From the NCBI GenBank assembly GCA_964577375.1, contig CAZNYW010000006.1:36754-100753 (forward strand): a stretch of DNA of 64,000 bases, read 5' to 3'. The position numbers and the translations under genes were made by a program. How positions within the stretch are numbered: the first letter of the stretch is position 1; each line of letters begins with the position of its first letter. Of this stretch, positions 45,629 through 54,891 are shown piece by piece. The DNA comes from DATKUC01 sp964577375 (GTDB lineage Bacteria > Spirochaetota > Spirochaetia > DSM-27196 > DATKUC01). Under the pieces are notes generated by a model, which did no database searches, was not told the DNA's origin, and was given only the letters and a program-made list of their open reading frames with translations.

Positions 45629-46932
45629 TTCTCCAATAGATATCCCTTCAGTGCGCTCGAACTGTTCTCGACAGGAACCGACTGCTTTTCCAGCTCGAGC
45701 ACGCGAGCGAGCTCCGGCGGCAGCGGCGGTTCCGCGCCGGTCGCCTCCTTCACGATCTCCGAGAACTTTGCGGGGTGAGCCGTGGAGAGCACAACCACAT
45801 CCATCGCCGAGGCAAGCTCCCGGTCGAACCTGCGCTCCGCCGCGCAGATTCCGACGGCGGTGTGGGGATCGAGGAAACGACCACTCTTGCGGTAGTAGCG
45901 GCGTATCGTGTCAAACGTGTCGCGATCACCTACCGACTCCCCGGAGATCATCGCGCGCATGCCGTTCCAGTCGTCGTGAAAAATGGCAAGGAGCCGCTCA
46001 AAATTGCTGGGGTTGCCCACGTCCATGGCGTTGGACGGCGTGTGCACCGAAGGCCGCGGATGGAACATGCCTGACGTGAGATACTCGGGAACCACATCGT
46101 TGCGGTTGGAGGCGGCGACGAAGCCGTTGACGGGAAGGCCCCACCGCCACGCAAGGACGCCCGCGGTAAGGTTGCCGTAGTTGCCGCTCGGCACGCAGAA
46201 CACGAACTCGTCGTTCAGCCGTTTCCGGAGCTGAGCGAACGCAAAAACGTAGTAGAAAGACTGCGGAATCAGGCGTCCCAGGTTGATGGAGTTCGCCGAG
46301 GTCAGCGGCAGGCGCGCCATCAGATCGCGGTCGGTGAACGCCTCCTTGACCATGCGCTGGCAGTCGTCAAAGGAGCCGGAAACCTCGAGCGCGGTGACGT
46401 TCCCGCCCACGGTGGTAAGCTGCTTTTCCTGCAGCGGGCTCACCCTCCCCGACGGATAGAGAATGACGACCTCGATGTTCTTGCGATTGTGAAAGGCCTG
46501 AGCCACCGCGCTGCCGGTGTCTCCGGAGGTTGCGGTCAGGATGATGGCGCGCCGCTCGCTGCGGTCGAGAAACGATTCCATCACCGTCGCGAGAAACGAT
46601 GCACCAAAGTCCTTGAACGCGCACGACGGTCCGTGGAAGAGTTCGAGAAGATGGATTCCGTCGCCGATGTCGACCACCTTTGGAGCGAACGGAAAGGCCC
46701 GTTCGACGGTCTTCCGCGCCTGCTCCGGCGGAAAGTTCTCCGGAAAGAGCCGTTCGGTCATCGTTGCAGCGATCTGAACGAAGCTGTCGTCTTCGGTCAT
46801 GCCCAGGAAGTCCGAACGAAGGTCCGGCTCCTCCAGCGGATGGTAGAGGCCGCCGTCTTCGGCAAGTCCGCGAAATACCGCATCCTCAAAGGTCACCGGC
46901 ATCAGCGGCGAACGCGTGCTGGCGAAAAGCAT
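45616..46932 (-). CDS. thrC: Threonine synthase
   Basis: 438 aa. PLP enzyme converting O-phosphohomoserine to threonine. N-terminal STRSPLMPVTFEDAVFRGLAEDGGLY, PLP-lysine K107 in CAFKDFG, TSGDTGSAVAQAF and SGNYGNLTAG phosphate loop are present. Start ATG 46932 has AAGGAG about 10 nt upstream. It lies 14 nt behind lysC, giving a two-gene operon of the aspartate-to-threonine branch; homoserine dehydrogenase and kinase are elsewhere. Confidence 0.96.
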   Translation of the reverse strand: MLFASTRSPLMPVTFEDAVFRGLAEDGGLYHPLEEPDLRSDFLGMTEDDSFVQIAATMTERLFPENFPPEQARKTVERAFPFAPKVVDIGDGIHLLELFHGPSCAFKDFGASFLATVMESFLDRSERRAIILTATSGDTGSAVAQAFHNRKNIEVVILYPSGRVSPLQEKQLTTVGGNVTALEVSGSFDDCQRMVKEAFTDRDLMARLPLTSANSINLGRLIPQSFYYVFAFAQLRKRLNDEFVFCVPSGNYGNLTAGVLAWRWGLPVNGFVAASNRNDVVPEYLTSGMFHPRPSVHTPSNAMDVGNPSNFERLLAIFHDDWNGMRAMISGESVGDRDTFDTIRRYYRKSGRFLDPHTAVGICAAERRFDRELASAMDVVVLSTAHPAKFSEIVKEATGAEPPLPPELARVLELEKQSVPVENSSSALKGYLLENYST

Positions 46933-46946
46933 CTCTTCGTCACTCC

Positions 46947-48359
46947 TTACTTCTTGAACGGATCACCGTCGGGAAAAAACGCCCGGTGTACGGCATTCAA
47001 CACCCGGTCACGGTCTTCGCGACGGACAACAAACGAGATGTTCATCTCCGAAGAGCCCTGCGCAATCGCGAGCACATTGATTCCGGCGTCACCGAGCGAA
47101 CCGAAGAGCCTGCCGGAAATGCCGGGCCGCCCGCGCATGTCCCCGCCGATGACCGCAACGATCTCCAGGTCGGTCCTGAGGCTGAACTCCTGAATCTTTC
47201 GGGCGTGCAGCTCTGGCGCAAGTTCCCGCTTGAGGCTTTCTGTGGCATCTCTTGCGTGGCTCTCCGGAAAGACGGCGCAGATGCTGTGCTCGGAGGAGGC
47301 CTGGCTGATCATGATGATATTTACCCGCGCACGGGCAAGCGCGCCGAACACCCGGGACGCTATTCCCGGAATGCCTACCATGCCGCCGCCCTCCACGTTT
47401 ATCAGCGCGACATTGCCGACCGACGCGATGCCGGTCACCGGCAGAGACTTGGGTTCCGCAGTCTGGACGATCCGCGTACCGGGCGCCGCGGGATTCAGCG
47501 TGTTTTTTATGACGAGCGGGATGTTTTTTTCGACCGCCGGAATCATCGTGTAGGGATGAATCACCTTGGCGCCGAAATAGGAAAGCTCCATCGCTTCGGC
47601 ATAGCTGATTTCCGGTACAACGAAGCTCTCCGGGACGAAGCGCGGATCGGCGCTGTAGACGCCGTCGACATCGGTCCAGATCTCGATGAGGTCTGCTCCC
47701 GCTCCGGCGCCCACAATGGAGGCGGTGTAGTCGGATCCGTTGCGGCCAAGCGTCGTGGTGATACCGTCGGCGGTTGCCGCGATAAAGCCGGTAATCACCG
47801 GGGTGCCTGCGATGCGTTCGATCGCGCGTCGGATCCGATCGTAGCTCGCTGGAAAGTCGACCTCAGCGCTGCCATGCGAGTCGTCGGTGAGAATGAGCTC
47901 CCGGGCGTCCACCATTTCCGCCGGTGTGCCGGAGCTGTTGAGATAGGCTGCGAAAAGGTGGCAATTGAGAATCTCACCGAAGCTCTGTACAAGGTCGAGA
48001 GTGCGCGGAGAGCACTCCCTCACCAGCTCCACGCCGTGCAGGATCGAGTCGAGCTGGTCGATGAGGCCGTTGAGCAGGCTGGTAACCTGCGACGCTGCGG
48101 ACGAACCCGCCGAACCGGTGAAAAGCTCCGCCGCCGCCTCTTCCTGTCGTTTTCTGATGTCCTGAACTTTCTGCTTGTAGCGGGTATCCCCCGCTTCCGC
48201 TTCGTGTGCGGCGTTGATGAGCACGTCGGTGACCCCACGCATCGCAGAAAGCACCACGAGCACCCTCTGCTCCCTGCTGTGCTCGCGGATGATCTGCGCC
48301 ACCGCTCTGAATTTTTCGGCGTCCTTGACCGAGCTTCCGCCGAACTTCATGACTTTCAT
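46947..48359 (-). CDS. lysC: Aspartokinase
   Basis: 470 aa monofunctional aspartokinase. KFGGSSVKD at the N-terminus, the Asp-binding FGRNGSDYT-like segment reads LGRNGSDYT near 205, and FGAKVIHPYTM near 265. The C-terminal 160 residues hold two ACT domains, the usual site of lysine or threonine feedback. ATG 48359 (MKVMKFGG) is chosen over 48371 because TATGAT ends 7 nt upstream and overlaps the latter; there is no Shine-Dalgarno. Operon with thrC. Divergent from the lipoprotein gene. Confidence 0.93.
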   Translation of the reverse strand: MKVMKFGGSSVKDAEKFRAVAQIIREHSREQRVLVVLSAMRGVTDVLINAAHEAEAGDTRYKQKVQDIRKRQEEAAAELFTGSAGSSAASQVTSLLNGLIDQLDSILHGVELVRECSPRTLDLVQSFGEILNCHLFAAYLNSSGTPAEMVDARELILTDDSHGSAEVDFPASYDRIRRAIERIAGTPVITGFIAATADGITTTLGRNGSDYTASIVGAGAGADLIEIWTDVDGVYSADPRFVPESFVVPEISYAEAMELSYFGAKVIHPYTMIPAVEKNIPLVIKNTLNPAAPGTRIVQTAEPKSLPVTGIASVGNVALINVEGGGMVGIPGIASRVFGALARARVNIIMISQASSEHSICAVFPESHARDATESLKRELAPELHARKIQEFSLRTDLEIVAVIGGDMRGRPGISGRLFGSLGDAGINVLAIAQGSSEMNISFVVRREDRDRVLNAVHRAFFPDGDPFKK

Positions 48360-48366
48360 GGCGCGC

Positions 48367-48396
48367 ATCATAGCACAGATCGCGGGTTAGGTCCCA
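48367..48396 (-). promoter_or_regulatory. Leaderless promoter of lysC-thrC
   Basis: Minus strand: TATGAT (48372-48367), 7 nt, ATG 48359. The -35 (TGGGAC, 18-nt spacer) is weak. Back to back with the promoter at 48397. Confidence 0.45.
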
Positions 48397-48425
48397 TTGA
48401 GCAGCAGGTGGGAGCGGAGTATAGT
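48397..48425 (+). promoter_or_regulatory. Leaderless promoter of the FG-GAP lipoprotein gene
   Basis: TTGAGC (48397-48402), 17-nt spacer, TATAGT (48420-48425), 6 nt, GTG 48432. Confidence 0.65.
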
Positions 48426-48431
48426 GGTCGC

Positions 48432-49640
48432 GTGAAGCTCGCCCCCGCGTTGGTCCTATGTCTTCTCTGCACGGCCTGTGCCACTGTTTCAGGCCCGACG
48501 GTGGTGAAGTCCGCGGCTCGGCCCTCCCCGCCGCAGCCTGCACAGCGGCAGCCCGCCGGACCCGCACCGGGGGTTGCCGGCGAAGAGGAGGGCTTCGCAA
48601 AGCCACCGGCGCCGGTTCCCCTGTCGAGCAGGGAGCTGATCACGCTGGCTGTCGAACAGCAGCAGGCAGGGCTGCTCCCGGTGCAAAAGAACGGATCGCC
48701 GATGAGCGTCATCTCGGACTTCAACGGTGACGGGCTGCCTGACATCGCTCTCCTCGAAGTGTCGGCCGGGAATGCGGCGGGTGCGGATTTCGGAGCCCTT
48801 TCGCGACTTTCCCGCCTATTTACCGAAGGATCTGATGCGCCTGCCTTTTCGCTTGTCGTCTTCTTTCAGGAGGACGGTGCGCTCCATTTCGACACCGTGG
48901 TTGCCCTGGGCAAGAAGCCCGTCCTCGAAGGACTGAAGCTCCTGGAAATCCGCGCCGGAAGCGCGAAGCCGCCCGTCGCGGTGGTTGCCTCCTTCCAGGG
49001 TCACGACGGGGAGGAGCAGGAGTGGACGATCTTCTCCGGAAGCGGCAGTTTTTCCCGCCTCTCCCTGTTCAGCACCCCGACGATCCGGTCTGTCGTGCGC
49101 GACGTCGACGGCGACGGCCTCCTCGACGTGCTGGTGTTTCACACCGGAGTCGAGGCGGGCCTCGGCTACGAAACGCTGATCACCTGGTACCGTTTCACCA
49201 ATGGTGCCTACCGCGAATACAGGAACACCAATATCGTTCGTAACCTCAAGGATTTTCTGGCGTCGGCGAAGCAGCTGCTGAGTGATTCCAACTGGAGCGG
49301 TTTTCTCAAAGAGGCGGTGGCACCGGCGAAGCTGGATGCGCTTAGAGCGAAGTACGGCTCGGCGGAGGCAATCGTTTCGTCGCTTTTTCACCCGCTGGTG
49401 AACACCCAGACCGGCATCTCCGGTTCCCCGTTTGATTACTTCAGCCCTGCCCGTGCCATCGAAAACGTGGTCTTCCCGGAAATCCTCGAGAATCCGTTTC
49501 CCGATCCAAACCGCTCTTCGAGTTTTACGATGACTGTCCGGATCGTCTGCTGCAGCGGCGAGAGTCGATTCTACTCCGCCACAGTCTCGATTCTCCCCAA
49601 TCCGTTCGGTTCCCGCGAGTTCTCCTTTATAACCGATTGA
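48432..49640 (+). CDS. Lipoprotein with FG-GAP/EF-hand-like repeats
   Basis: 402 aa from GTG 48432, too short a start for most callers because the frame is open for 580 codons upstream over lysC. The chosen start gives a clean lipoprotein signal: KLAPALVLCLLCTAC, lipobox LCTAC at residues 12-16. A Pro/Ala linker follows, then two calcium-binding DxNGDGxxD-type loops (DFNGDGLPDIALLE, DVDGDGLLDVLVFH) as in VCBS/FG-GAP beta-propeller proteins. Surface or periplasmic location; binding role inferred. GTG sits exactly at the expected transcription start. murA follows 42 nt downstream. Confidence 0.82.
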   Translation: MKLAPALVLCLLCTACATVSGPTVVKSAARPSPPQPAQRQPAGPAPGVAGEEEGFAKPPAPVPLSSRELITLAVEQQQAGLLPVQKNGSPMSVISDFNGDGLPDIALLEVSAGNAAGADFGALSRLSRLFTEGSDAPAFSLVVFFQEDGALHFDTVVALGKKPVLEGLKLLEIRAGSAKPPVAVVASFQGHDGEEQEWTIFSGSGSFSRLSLFSTPTIRSVVRDVDGDGLLDVLVFHTGVEAGLGYETLITWYRFTNGAYREYRNTNIVRNLKDFLASAKQLLSDSNWSGFLKEAVAPAKLDALRAKYGSAEAIVSSLFHPLVNTQTGISGSPFDYFSPARAIENVVFPEILENPFPDPNRSSSFTMTVRIVCCSGESRFYSATVSILPNPFGSREFSFITD

Positions 49641-49682
49641 TTGATGCCGAATGAACAGGTATACCGTGAGGTTGTGACTCAA

Positions 49683-50963
49683 ATGGACAAGTACATCATA
49701 GACGGCAGCTTTCCGCTGAAAGGGCGCATCAAGGCAAGCGGAAACAAGAACGCGGCCCTTCCCTGCCTGGCGGCGACGCTGCTTACCGACGAAACAGTTC
49801 TCCTTGCCAACATACCGGACATCGAAGATGTGCAGGTAATGATCCAGATCCTCGAGTCGCTCGGCAGCACCGTCGAGCACAGGGGCCCGGGCAAGTACGC
49901 CGTCACCACTCATGACATCAGCCGCACCGATATTCCTCTCGAACTCGCAAAGAGCATCCGCGCGTCCCTGCTGTTCGCCGGTCCGATGCTCGCACGCGTC
50001 GGCAGGGTAACGCTTCCGCCGCCCGGTGGTGATGTCATAGGGCGGCGCAGGCTCGATACCCACTTTCTGGCGCTGCAGACTCTTGGCGCACGAATCGAGG
50101 CGGACGGGCAGTTCAAGATCACCGCGAACAAGCTGGTCGGCGACGAGATCTTCCTCGACGAGGCGTCGGTCACCGCCACCGAAAACACGATAATGGCCGC
50201 GGTGCTCGCCGAAGGGGCAACCCGCATCGAGAACGCCGCGTCGGAACCGCATATACAGGATCTGTGCCGGCTGCTGAATGCCATGGGTGCCGAGATAGGC
50301 GGTATCGGGTCGAACATCCTTACCATACCCGGCGTGAAGAAACTGCACGGCGCCGAGTACCGCATCGGCTCCGACTACATGGAGGTCGGCTCCTTCATCG
50401 GCCTCGCTGCCGTCACCCGCGGCGATCTGGAGATCGAGGACGCCTGTCCGGCCCAGCTCAAGATGACCAAGCTCGCTTTCGGCAAGCTGGGAATTCACTG
50501 GGAACAGGAGGGAACCGCCATCCGGGTCAGCTCCGGCCTGCAGCTGCGGGTCGTACCGGACATGGGCGGCATGATCCCGAAAATCGACGACGCCCCCTGG
50601 CCCGGGTTTCCGCCGGATCTGGTGAGCATCATGCTCGTCGTGGCCACGCAGGTGGAAGGTACCGTCCTGATCCACGAGAAGATGTTTGAGTCACGGATGT
50701 TCTTCGTCGACAAGCTGATCGGTATGGGCGCGCGGATAATCCTCTGCGATCCGCACCGGGCGGTGGTAAGCGGGCCGAGCAAGCTTCGCGGTTCGGATCT
50801 GGTCTCCCCGGACGTCCGGGCCGGCATGGCGATGGTTATCGCGGCCCTCTGCGCCGAAGGGCAGAGCAACATTCAGAACGTCTATCAGATCGAGCGCGGT
50901 TACGAGAACTTCGTGCAGCGGCTTCAAGGTCTCGGCGCCCGCATCAAGCGGATCGAGGCCTGA
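49683..50963 (+). CDS. murA: UDP-N-acetylglucosamine 1-carboxyvinyltransferase with Asp117 in place of catalytic Cys
   Basis: 426 aa. First committed step of peptidoglycan synthesis (enolpyruvyl transfer from PEP to UDP-GlcNAc). SGNKNAALP at the N-terminus, RASLLFAGPMLAR, and the loop GGDVIGRRRLDTH, where most bacteria have GGCxIG. Cys-to-Asp at this position is known in M. tuberculosis, Chlamydia and Borrelia MurA and makes the enzyme insensitive to fosfomycin. ATG 49683 is chosen by family N-terminus; GAGG lies 11 nt upstream, and TTG 49641/ATG 49644 are alternatives. Probably co-transcribed with the lipoprotein gene. Confidence 0.96.
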   Translation: MDKYIIDGSFPLKGRIKASGNKNAALPCLAATLLTDETVLLANIPDIEDVQVMIQILESLGSTVEHRGPGKYAVTTHDISRTDIPLELAKSIRASLLFAGPMLARVGRVTLPPPGGDVIGRRRLDTHFLALQTLGARIEADGQFKITANKLVGDEIFLDEASVTATENTIMAAVLAEGATRIENAASEPHIQDLCRLLNAMGAEIGGIGSNILTIPGVKKLHGAEYRIGSDYMEVGSFIGLAAVTRGDLEIEDACPAQLKMTKLAFGKLGIHWEQEGTAIRVSSGLQLRVVPDMGGMIPKIDDAPWPGFPPDLVSIMLVVATQVEGTVLIHEKMFESRMFFVDKLIGMGARIILCDPHRAVVSGPSKLRGSDLVSPDVRAGMAMVIAALCAEGQSNIQNVYQIERGYENFVQRLQGLGARIKRIEA

Positions 50964-50978
50964 TCCAGATCGCTGCGG

Positions 50979-51851
50979 TCAGGTAGATCGGCAGGTATCC
51001 GCCTCGAGCTCCCTCATCAGGGTATCGTAAGCGTCCTTGATTCGTATGAAAGCCTCGGTCGACCGCGCCCGCCTCTCCTCGTCGAGTCCCGCAAGGCTGT
51101 CGGGGTGAAACTGGCCGGCGAGCTGGCGGAACACCGCCTTTATCTCGAAGGCGGTCGCCTGCTCGCCAACCCCGAGGATCGCGCACGAGCGTGAGTCGAG
51201 CCGCCCGGACGCCCTTACCCTGCCGCTCGCGGAGGATGAGATAATCTCCCCGGCATCGATTCCAAGATATTCACACACCGCCGCTATTCGATTCTCGATC
51301 GATTTGGCAAGCTCGGTCGACTGCTCCGCTCCGACCACCGACCTCAGAAGCGCCGCTATCTCCGCGTGATCCGGAAACTGCAGCCCGGGGCCGTCGGCTC
51401 CCTCTGACTGCGCGCTCTGTTTCCGGGCGGATCGCTGCGCGGCGGGACGGATATGCGCGCGCAGGCAGAACGACAGCGCCGGCACGTTGATCGTCGGCAG
51501 CAGCCGAACTGCCTCATCGATGGCTCTATCGAGGCCGAGCCGCCGACGTCGCGTGGCGGTCCCTCGCGGGAGCGCCGCTCTCACCAGCTCCACCTGCCGT
51601 CGCCGGAGCGGCCCAGTGAGCGACCCCAGATAGAGCGATACTCCGATGAGGGCGAGAGAACCCGAATCGAAGTGGCGCGGAAGCCGCGAAAGAGGATCCC
51701 GGTAGAATCGGGTGAGAACGTGCCTGACGTACCGTTCGCGAAGGAGCTGGTCGATGAGATACCCGACGATGAATCCGAAGATCACCCCGAAGGGCCCGGC
51801 GGCTATTCCTGCTGTAACGGCGCCTACGAGGCGCCCGAAGATCATAGGCAT
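50979..51851 (-). CDS. Membrane-anchored J-domain protein (DjlA-like)
   Basis: 290 aa. A Gly-rich hydrophobic N-terminal segment (about 7-33) anchors it; a helical middle region (about 35-130) resembles the TerB-like part of DjlA; the C-terminal J-domain (about 225-285) has the HPD motif in FHPDSL. It should recruit and stimulate a DnaK at the inner membrane. ATG 51851 has GGAGTGA 8 nt upstream; ATG 51845 is an alternative. Last gene of the operon of two six-TM proteins and converges on murA. Confidence 0.82.
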   Translation of the reverse strand: MPMIFGRLVGAVTAGIAAGPFGVIFGFIVGYLIDQLLRERYVRHVLTRFYRDPLSRLPRHFDSGSLALIGVSLYLGSLTGPLRRRQVELVRAALPRGTATRRRRLGLDRAIDEAVRLLPTINVPALSFCLRAHIRPAAQRSARKQSAQSEGADGPGLQFPDHAEIAALLRSVVGAEQSTELAKSIENRIAAVCEYLGIDAGEIISSSASGRVRASGRLDSRSCAILGVGEQATAFEIKAVFRQLAGQFHPDSLAGLDEERRARSTEAFIRIKDAYDTLMRELEADTCRST

Positions 51852-51856
51852 ATGAA

Positions 51857-53590
51857 TCACTCCGTGGACTGCACGGCAAGCGAGAAAAGTGCAAATGCAA
51901 GAAGGATTGCCTGGGACACCAGCAACACCGTCAGCGTTACGCTGAAGCCGGCGTATAGGATGGTGAATCCCAGGACGGAACGGAACCCGTAGGTATAGAG
52001 CCTGAAGAGGTGGTTTATGACGATCGGGATGACCGGCATGAGCAGGATCGCGAGGATTGGAGGTCGCGTAAGGTAGCGGCTCCTCCACCTCCAGCCAAGG
52101 CTCAGCGAGAGGAAGGCGAGTATCACGAAGCTGAACGGAAGGAGTATCCGCATCGCGATCTCCAGGTAGACCGGCTGCGTCGAGTAGCCGTAGGTCCCGA
52201 GCAACTTCACGGCGGACCAGAGATTTACGAGGCTCGCCGAGGTGAGCCGCGACGGCCCCTGCGCGATGGTTTCCAGATCGCGCACAGGAATCAGCAGCGG
52301 AAAGATGGGACCGGTGTCCCTGGGGAGCTTCCCGGCATAGACGTCAGGTTGCATAGTGACCCCGCCGCCCTTCCCGCCGGATTCGCGGGAAATAGCGCGC
52401 AGCACCAGCTGCTGTGACACGATCTTCCCGTACGGCGCATGAAGGTGCAGCTGGACCTGTCCCTTCGGCGTGAAGCGAATCAGCTCGACGTCGACAACGT
52501 ACACGCCCTCCGGCGCGTTCACGAGCTTTCCGAAATAGAGCAACTCGATATAACCGTCGGTCTTGTTGTTCACGAACATGACTCGTTGAATCCCGGGCAA
52601 TGCAACCACCCCGGTGATTTCATCGGCAAAAAACGAGATCTGCTCCACCCCCTCCTTCGCTGCGGCGAGATAGCGCTGTACGTCGGGGTCGTTCGGAGCA
52701 GCCTTCGACAGGCTGTTGAATATGTAGTAGGCCCCTATGCTGTTCCCGGACTCCAGATCGAGAAAACCCTGACGCTTGCGGTCAAAAACAGCGGCCTTGT
52801 CTTTGGCCATCTGGCTGACGTCGACGGTGCGGATCTTTTCAAGCGAACGCGACTGCAACCGTTGCGCTTCGTTCAGCCGCGGATCTGTTCGAAGAACCAG
52901 GGTCGCATAGTAGTAGGCGGAGAAGTAATCTTCGGACTGAAAGTATTTCGAGCTTCGGTCAAGAAGCTGCTGGACCGTGAGTCCCTCGCCTGAGACCGGT
53001 ATCGCCGAAAACCGCGCCGGCGTTTCCTGGTTTTCCGTAACGGTTGCCCCGGTGGGAATCCGCGAGAGGGCGCTTCGCCGCAGATCCTGAGCCTTCTCAT
53101 CCGTCGGATTCACCGTCAGGTACTGTTCTATGCGGGTCAGCGCCTGCTGATACTGGCCGGCGTCGTAGGATTTTTGCGCGCGGTCGTAGAGTTGTTGCGC
53201 GAGGGCGCTGTTGTAGGTGTAGGTCTGCCTTCGCTGCGTCTCCACGGGGAGGATCCACTCCTGGCTGACCACGTAGATCAGGGTCAGAAGGAGCAGAAAA
53301 ACGATCGGCGCACGGACGAGCGACGAAAAGCTCGTGCTGCGGCCCGGCCCGGTGCGAAGGTCGATCTCGTGCACAAGCAGCGAGAATCCAATCAGGAGAG
53401 CCGAGCAGGTAAGCGGGATCGCCGCCCCGATGAGCTGCGCGCCGGCATTCGCAAACACCCAGTTCCAGTAGTAGCGGGGCAGAACATCGCGAACCGGAAA
53501 CTGGAAAAGAGACAGAAACACAAAGAACACGAATGCCAGGAGAAACGTTACGATTACGGCGGTCGCCAGTCTTCCGGTAATCCTATTCAC
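51857..53590 (-). CDS. Six-TM protein with TPR-bearing periplasmic domain (LptF/LptG-like topology)
   Basis: 577 aa. Three helices at the N-terminus (about 10-30, 45-75, 90-110), a periplasmic region of about 310 residues whose first part has TPR-like units (AQKSYDAGQYQQALTRIEQYL, YFSAYYYATLVLRTDP), then three C-terminal helices (from about 445). The 3+3 layout with a large periplasmic insert resembles LptF/LptG lipid-export permeases, but no family motif is decisive. GTG 53590 overlaps the previous gene's stop by 8 nt. Function unassigned. Confidence 0.75.
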   Translation of the reverse strand: MNRITGRLATAVIVTFLLAFVFFVFLSLFQFPVRDVLPRYYWNWVFANAGAQLIGAAIPLTCSALLIGFSLLVHEIDLRTGPGRSTSFSSLVRAPIVFLLLLTLIYVVSQEWILPVETQRRQTYTYNSALAQQLYDRAQKSYDAGQYQQALTRIEQYLTVNPTDEKAQDLRRSALSRIPTGATVTENQETPARFSAIPVSGEGLTVQQLLDRSSKYFQSEDYFSAYYYATLVLRTDPRLNEAQRLQSRSLEKIRTVDVSQMAKDKAAVFDRKRQGFLDLESGNSIGAYYIFNSLSKAAPNDPDVQRYLAAAKEGVEQISFFADEITGVVALPGIQRVMFVNNKTDGYIELLYFGKLVNAPEGVYVVDVELIRFTPKGQVQLHLHAPYGKIVSQQLVLRAISRESGGKGGGVTMQPDVYAGKLPRDTGPIFPLLIPVRDLETIAQGPSRLTSASLVNLWSAVKLLGTYGYSTQPVYLEIAMRILLPFSFVILAFLSLSLGWRWRSRYLTRPPILAILLMPVIPIVINHLFRLYTYGFRSVLGFTILYAGFSVTLTVLLVSQAILLAFALFSLAVQSTE

Positions 53591-54551
53591 GTCCTACCTC
53601 GCGTTTCCACAAATCAAAGGGGGGAAGCAGCAGATTGATTACAACGAGCACAATGCTGATGAAAAGCAGCACTCCGGGGGTTACGAAACGCTGAAAGGTA
53701 GGCTGGACCACTGCGGCGATGAACTCCTGAAAGACGGCTCCCTGGAGAAATGCGTACAGGAGAAAGAGCAGCCGGAATGCTCCGAAGGCGGCCATCGCGT
53801 TGAATAGAGGCCATCGGGTCAAACGCACGAGAAACCAGAGACTGGTAATAAAGAGCACGGTCACCGCAACGAGAAGCAGGTAGCTGGGCGCAAGCGGGTT
53901 TTTCTGATTCCACAACGCAGCACTCAGGAGGCGGACATCCCGGAACAGGCCGCTGATCACCGGCCGGCCGGTGAACATGTGCGCATAGGAGGTTTCAGAA
54001 TCGGCTATCCTGAAGTCGGTACCGGTCTCCGAGATGTGTACGGTTCCGTTCGCCGGATCGACGAGCGCCTCCGGCGAGAAGACGAATCCGGGTTGCTTGC
54101 CTCCACGGTAGACCACCACGTCAAAGAGACTTGCGCCTTCGCGGCGGTCGGCGTAAAGAAAGTTGTTCCCAAATCGGTATACGACACCGGAGGTGAACGC
54201 GCCGGTCGCGGTGCTTGTGAAGGCGGAGCCCCGCCGGAGCAGCTGCAGGCCGCGGATGCCTCCCACAATCGCCGCCGATCCGACCACAAAGAGCAGAAGG
54301 AGAGCCATGAAGCGAAACTTCCGGAGACGGAGAACCGAGAAAAGCGTTATAAGGATGGAAAGCAGCACCGAGACCGGGTAGACCGTGCGAAGTCCGTCCA
54401 TCACTCGCGCGGACAACAGACCTGGCGGAATCGAGTGTCCCGGATTGTAGGCTTCACCCAGCACAGTCAAAGCGTAGATTCCCACGAAGACGACTGTGAG
54501 TATAAGGCACACCAGAACGAATCGTACGGGCACCAGGATTGTGCTTTTCAC
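53583..54551 (-). CDS. Six-TM protein, partner of the downstream LptF/LptG-like gene
   Basis: 322 aa from GTG 54551 (KSTILVPVRF...). Three N-terminal helices, a periplasmic beta-rich domain of about 120 residues, and three C-terminal helices. Same topology as its neighbour, so the two may form a heterodimer like LptF-LptG. The GTG start is chosen over ATG 54569 because TTGCAA-N17-TACGAT ends 8 nt before GTG and the ATG lies inside that promoter spacer. First gene of a three-gene operon ending in the J-domain protein. Confidence 0.72.
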   Translation of the reverse strand: MKSTILVPVRFVLVCLILTVVFVGIYALTVLGEAYNPGHSIPPGLLSARVMDGLRTVYPVSVLLSILITLFSVLRLRKFRFMALLLLFVVGSAAIVGGIRGLQLLRRGSAFTSTATGAFTSGVVYRFGNNFLYADRREGASLFDVVVYRGGKQPGFVFSPEALVDPANGTVHISETGTDFRIADSETSYAHMFTGRPVISGLFRDVRLLSAALWNQKNPLAPSYLLLVAVTVLFITSLWFLVRLTRWPLFNAMAAFGAFRLLFLLYAFLQGAVFQEFIAAVVQPTFQRFVTPGVLLFISIVLVVINLLLPPFDLWKREVGRE

Positions 54552-54559
54552 AACGGATG

Positions 54560-54588
54560 ATCGTAACATGGCCCATTGACTGTTGCAA
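54560..54588 (-). promoter_or_regulatory. Leaderless promoter of the six-TM/J-domain operon
   Basis: Minus strand: TTGCAA (54588-54583), 17-nt spacer, TACGAT (54565-54560), 8 nt, GTG 54551. Confidence 0.6.
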
Positions 54589-54659
54589 GAGAACGGAAAT
54601 ATCGGCCGGAAGGCGCCATGGACGAGGAGAGCCGAGAATCGCCCCAAAAAGTGCACAGG

Positions 54660-54891
54660 TTATCCACAGACGATCCGGAGGCAAGAATACGGAAAATCGC
54701 GTGTCAAGTCTTTGTTGCGGATCGATCAATCCCGACGAAATCGTCGAATCGCCGTTAAAATATTTTATTATAAGAACTTATACAAAAGAGTCGGAAGTGC
54801 TCGCAAATTTTGGAAAAAATCGTCGCCGGGATGCTTAAAAGTTGTATAGGATATCGACCGAACATTGAAGGTTATCCACAACGTATACACA
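54660..54891. other. DnaA-box cluster flanking an AT-rich segment
   Basis: Perfect TTATCCACA at 54660-54668 and 54872-54880, and a variant GTATACACA at 54883-54891 just behind the second. Between them lies an AT-rich stretch (54754-54789) with the palindrome TATAAG-AA-CTTATA. Layout resembles an origin or DnaA-regulated site, but dnaA/dnaN/gyrB/rpmH are absent and genes on both sides point the same way. No gene is seen in 54589-54911. Confidence 0.5.

Noticed and set aside
46680..48431. N-terminal 584 codons of the frame that continues into the FG-GAP lipoprotein
   Set aside because: They run antisense to thrC and lysC. A promoter and a clean lipoprotein signal place the start at GTG 48432.
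54660..54891. Calling this region oriC outright
   Set aside because: Only two perfect boxes and one variant, no replication genes, and no change in gene orientation; listed as a candidate only.
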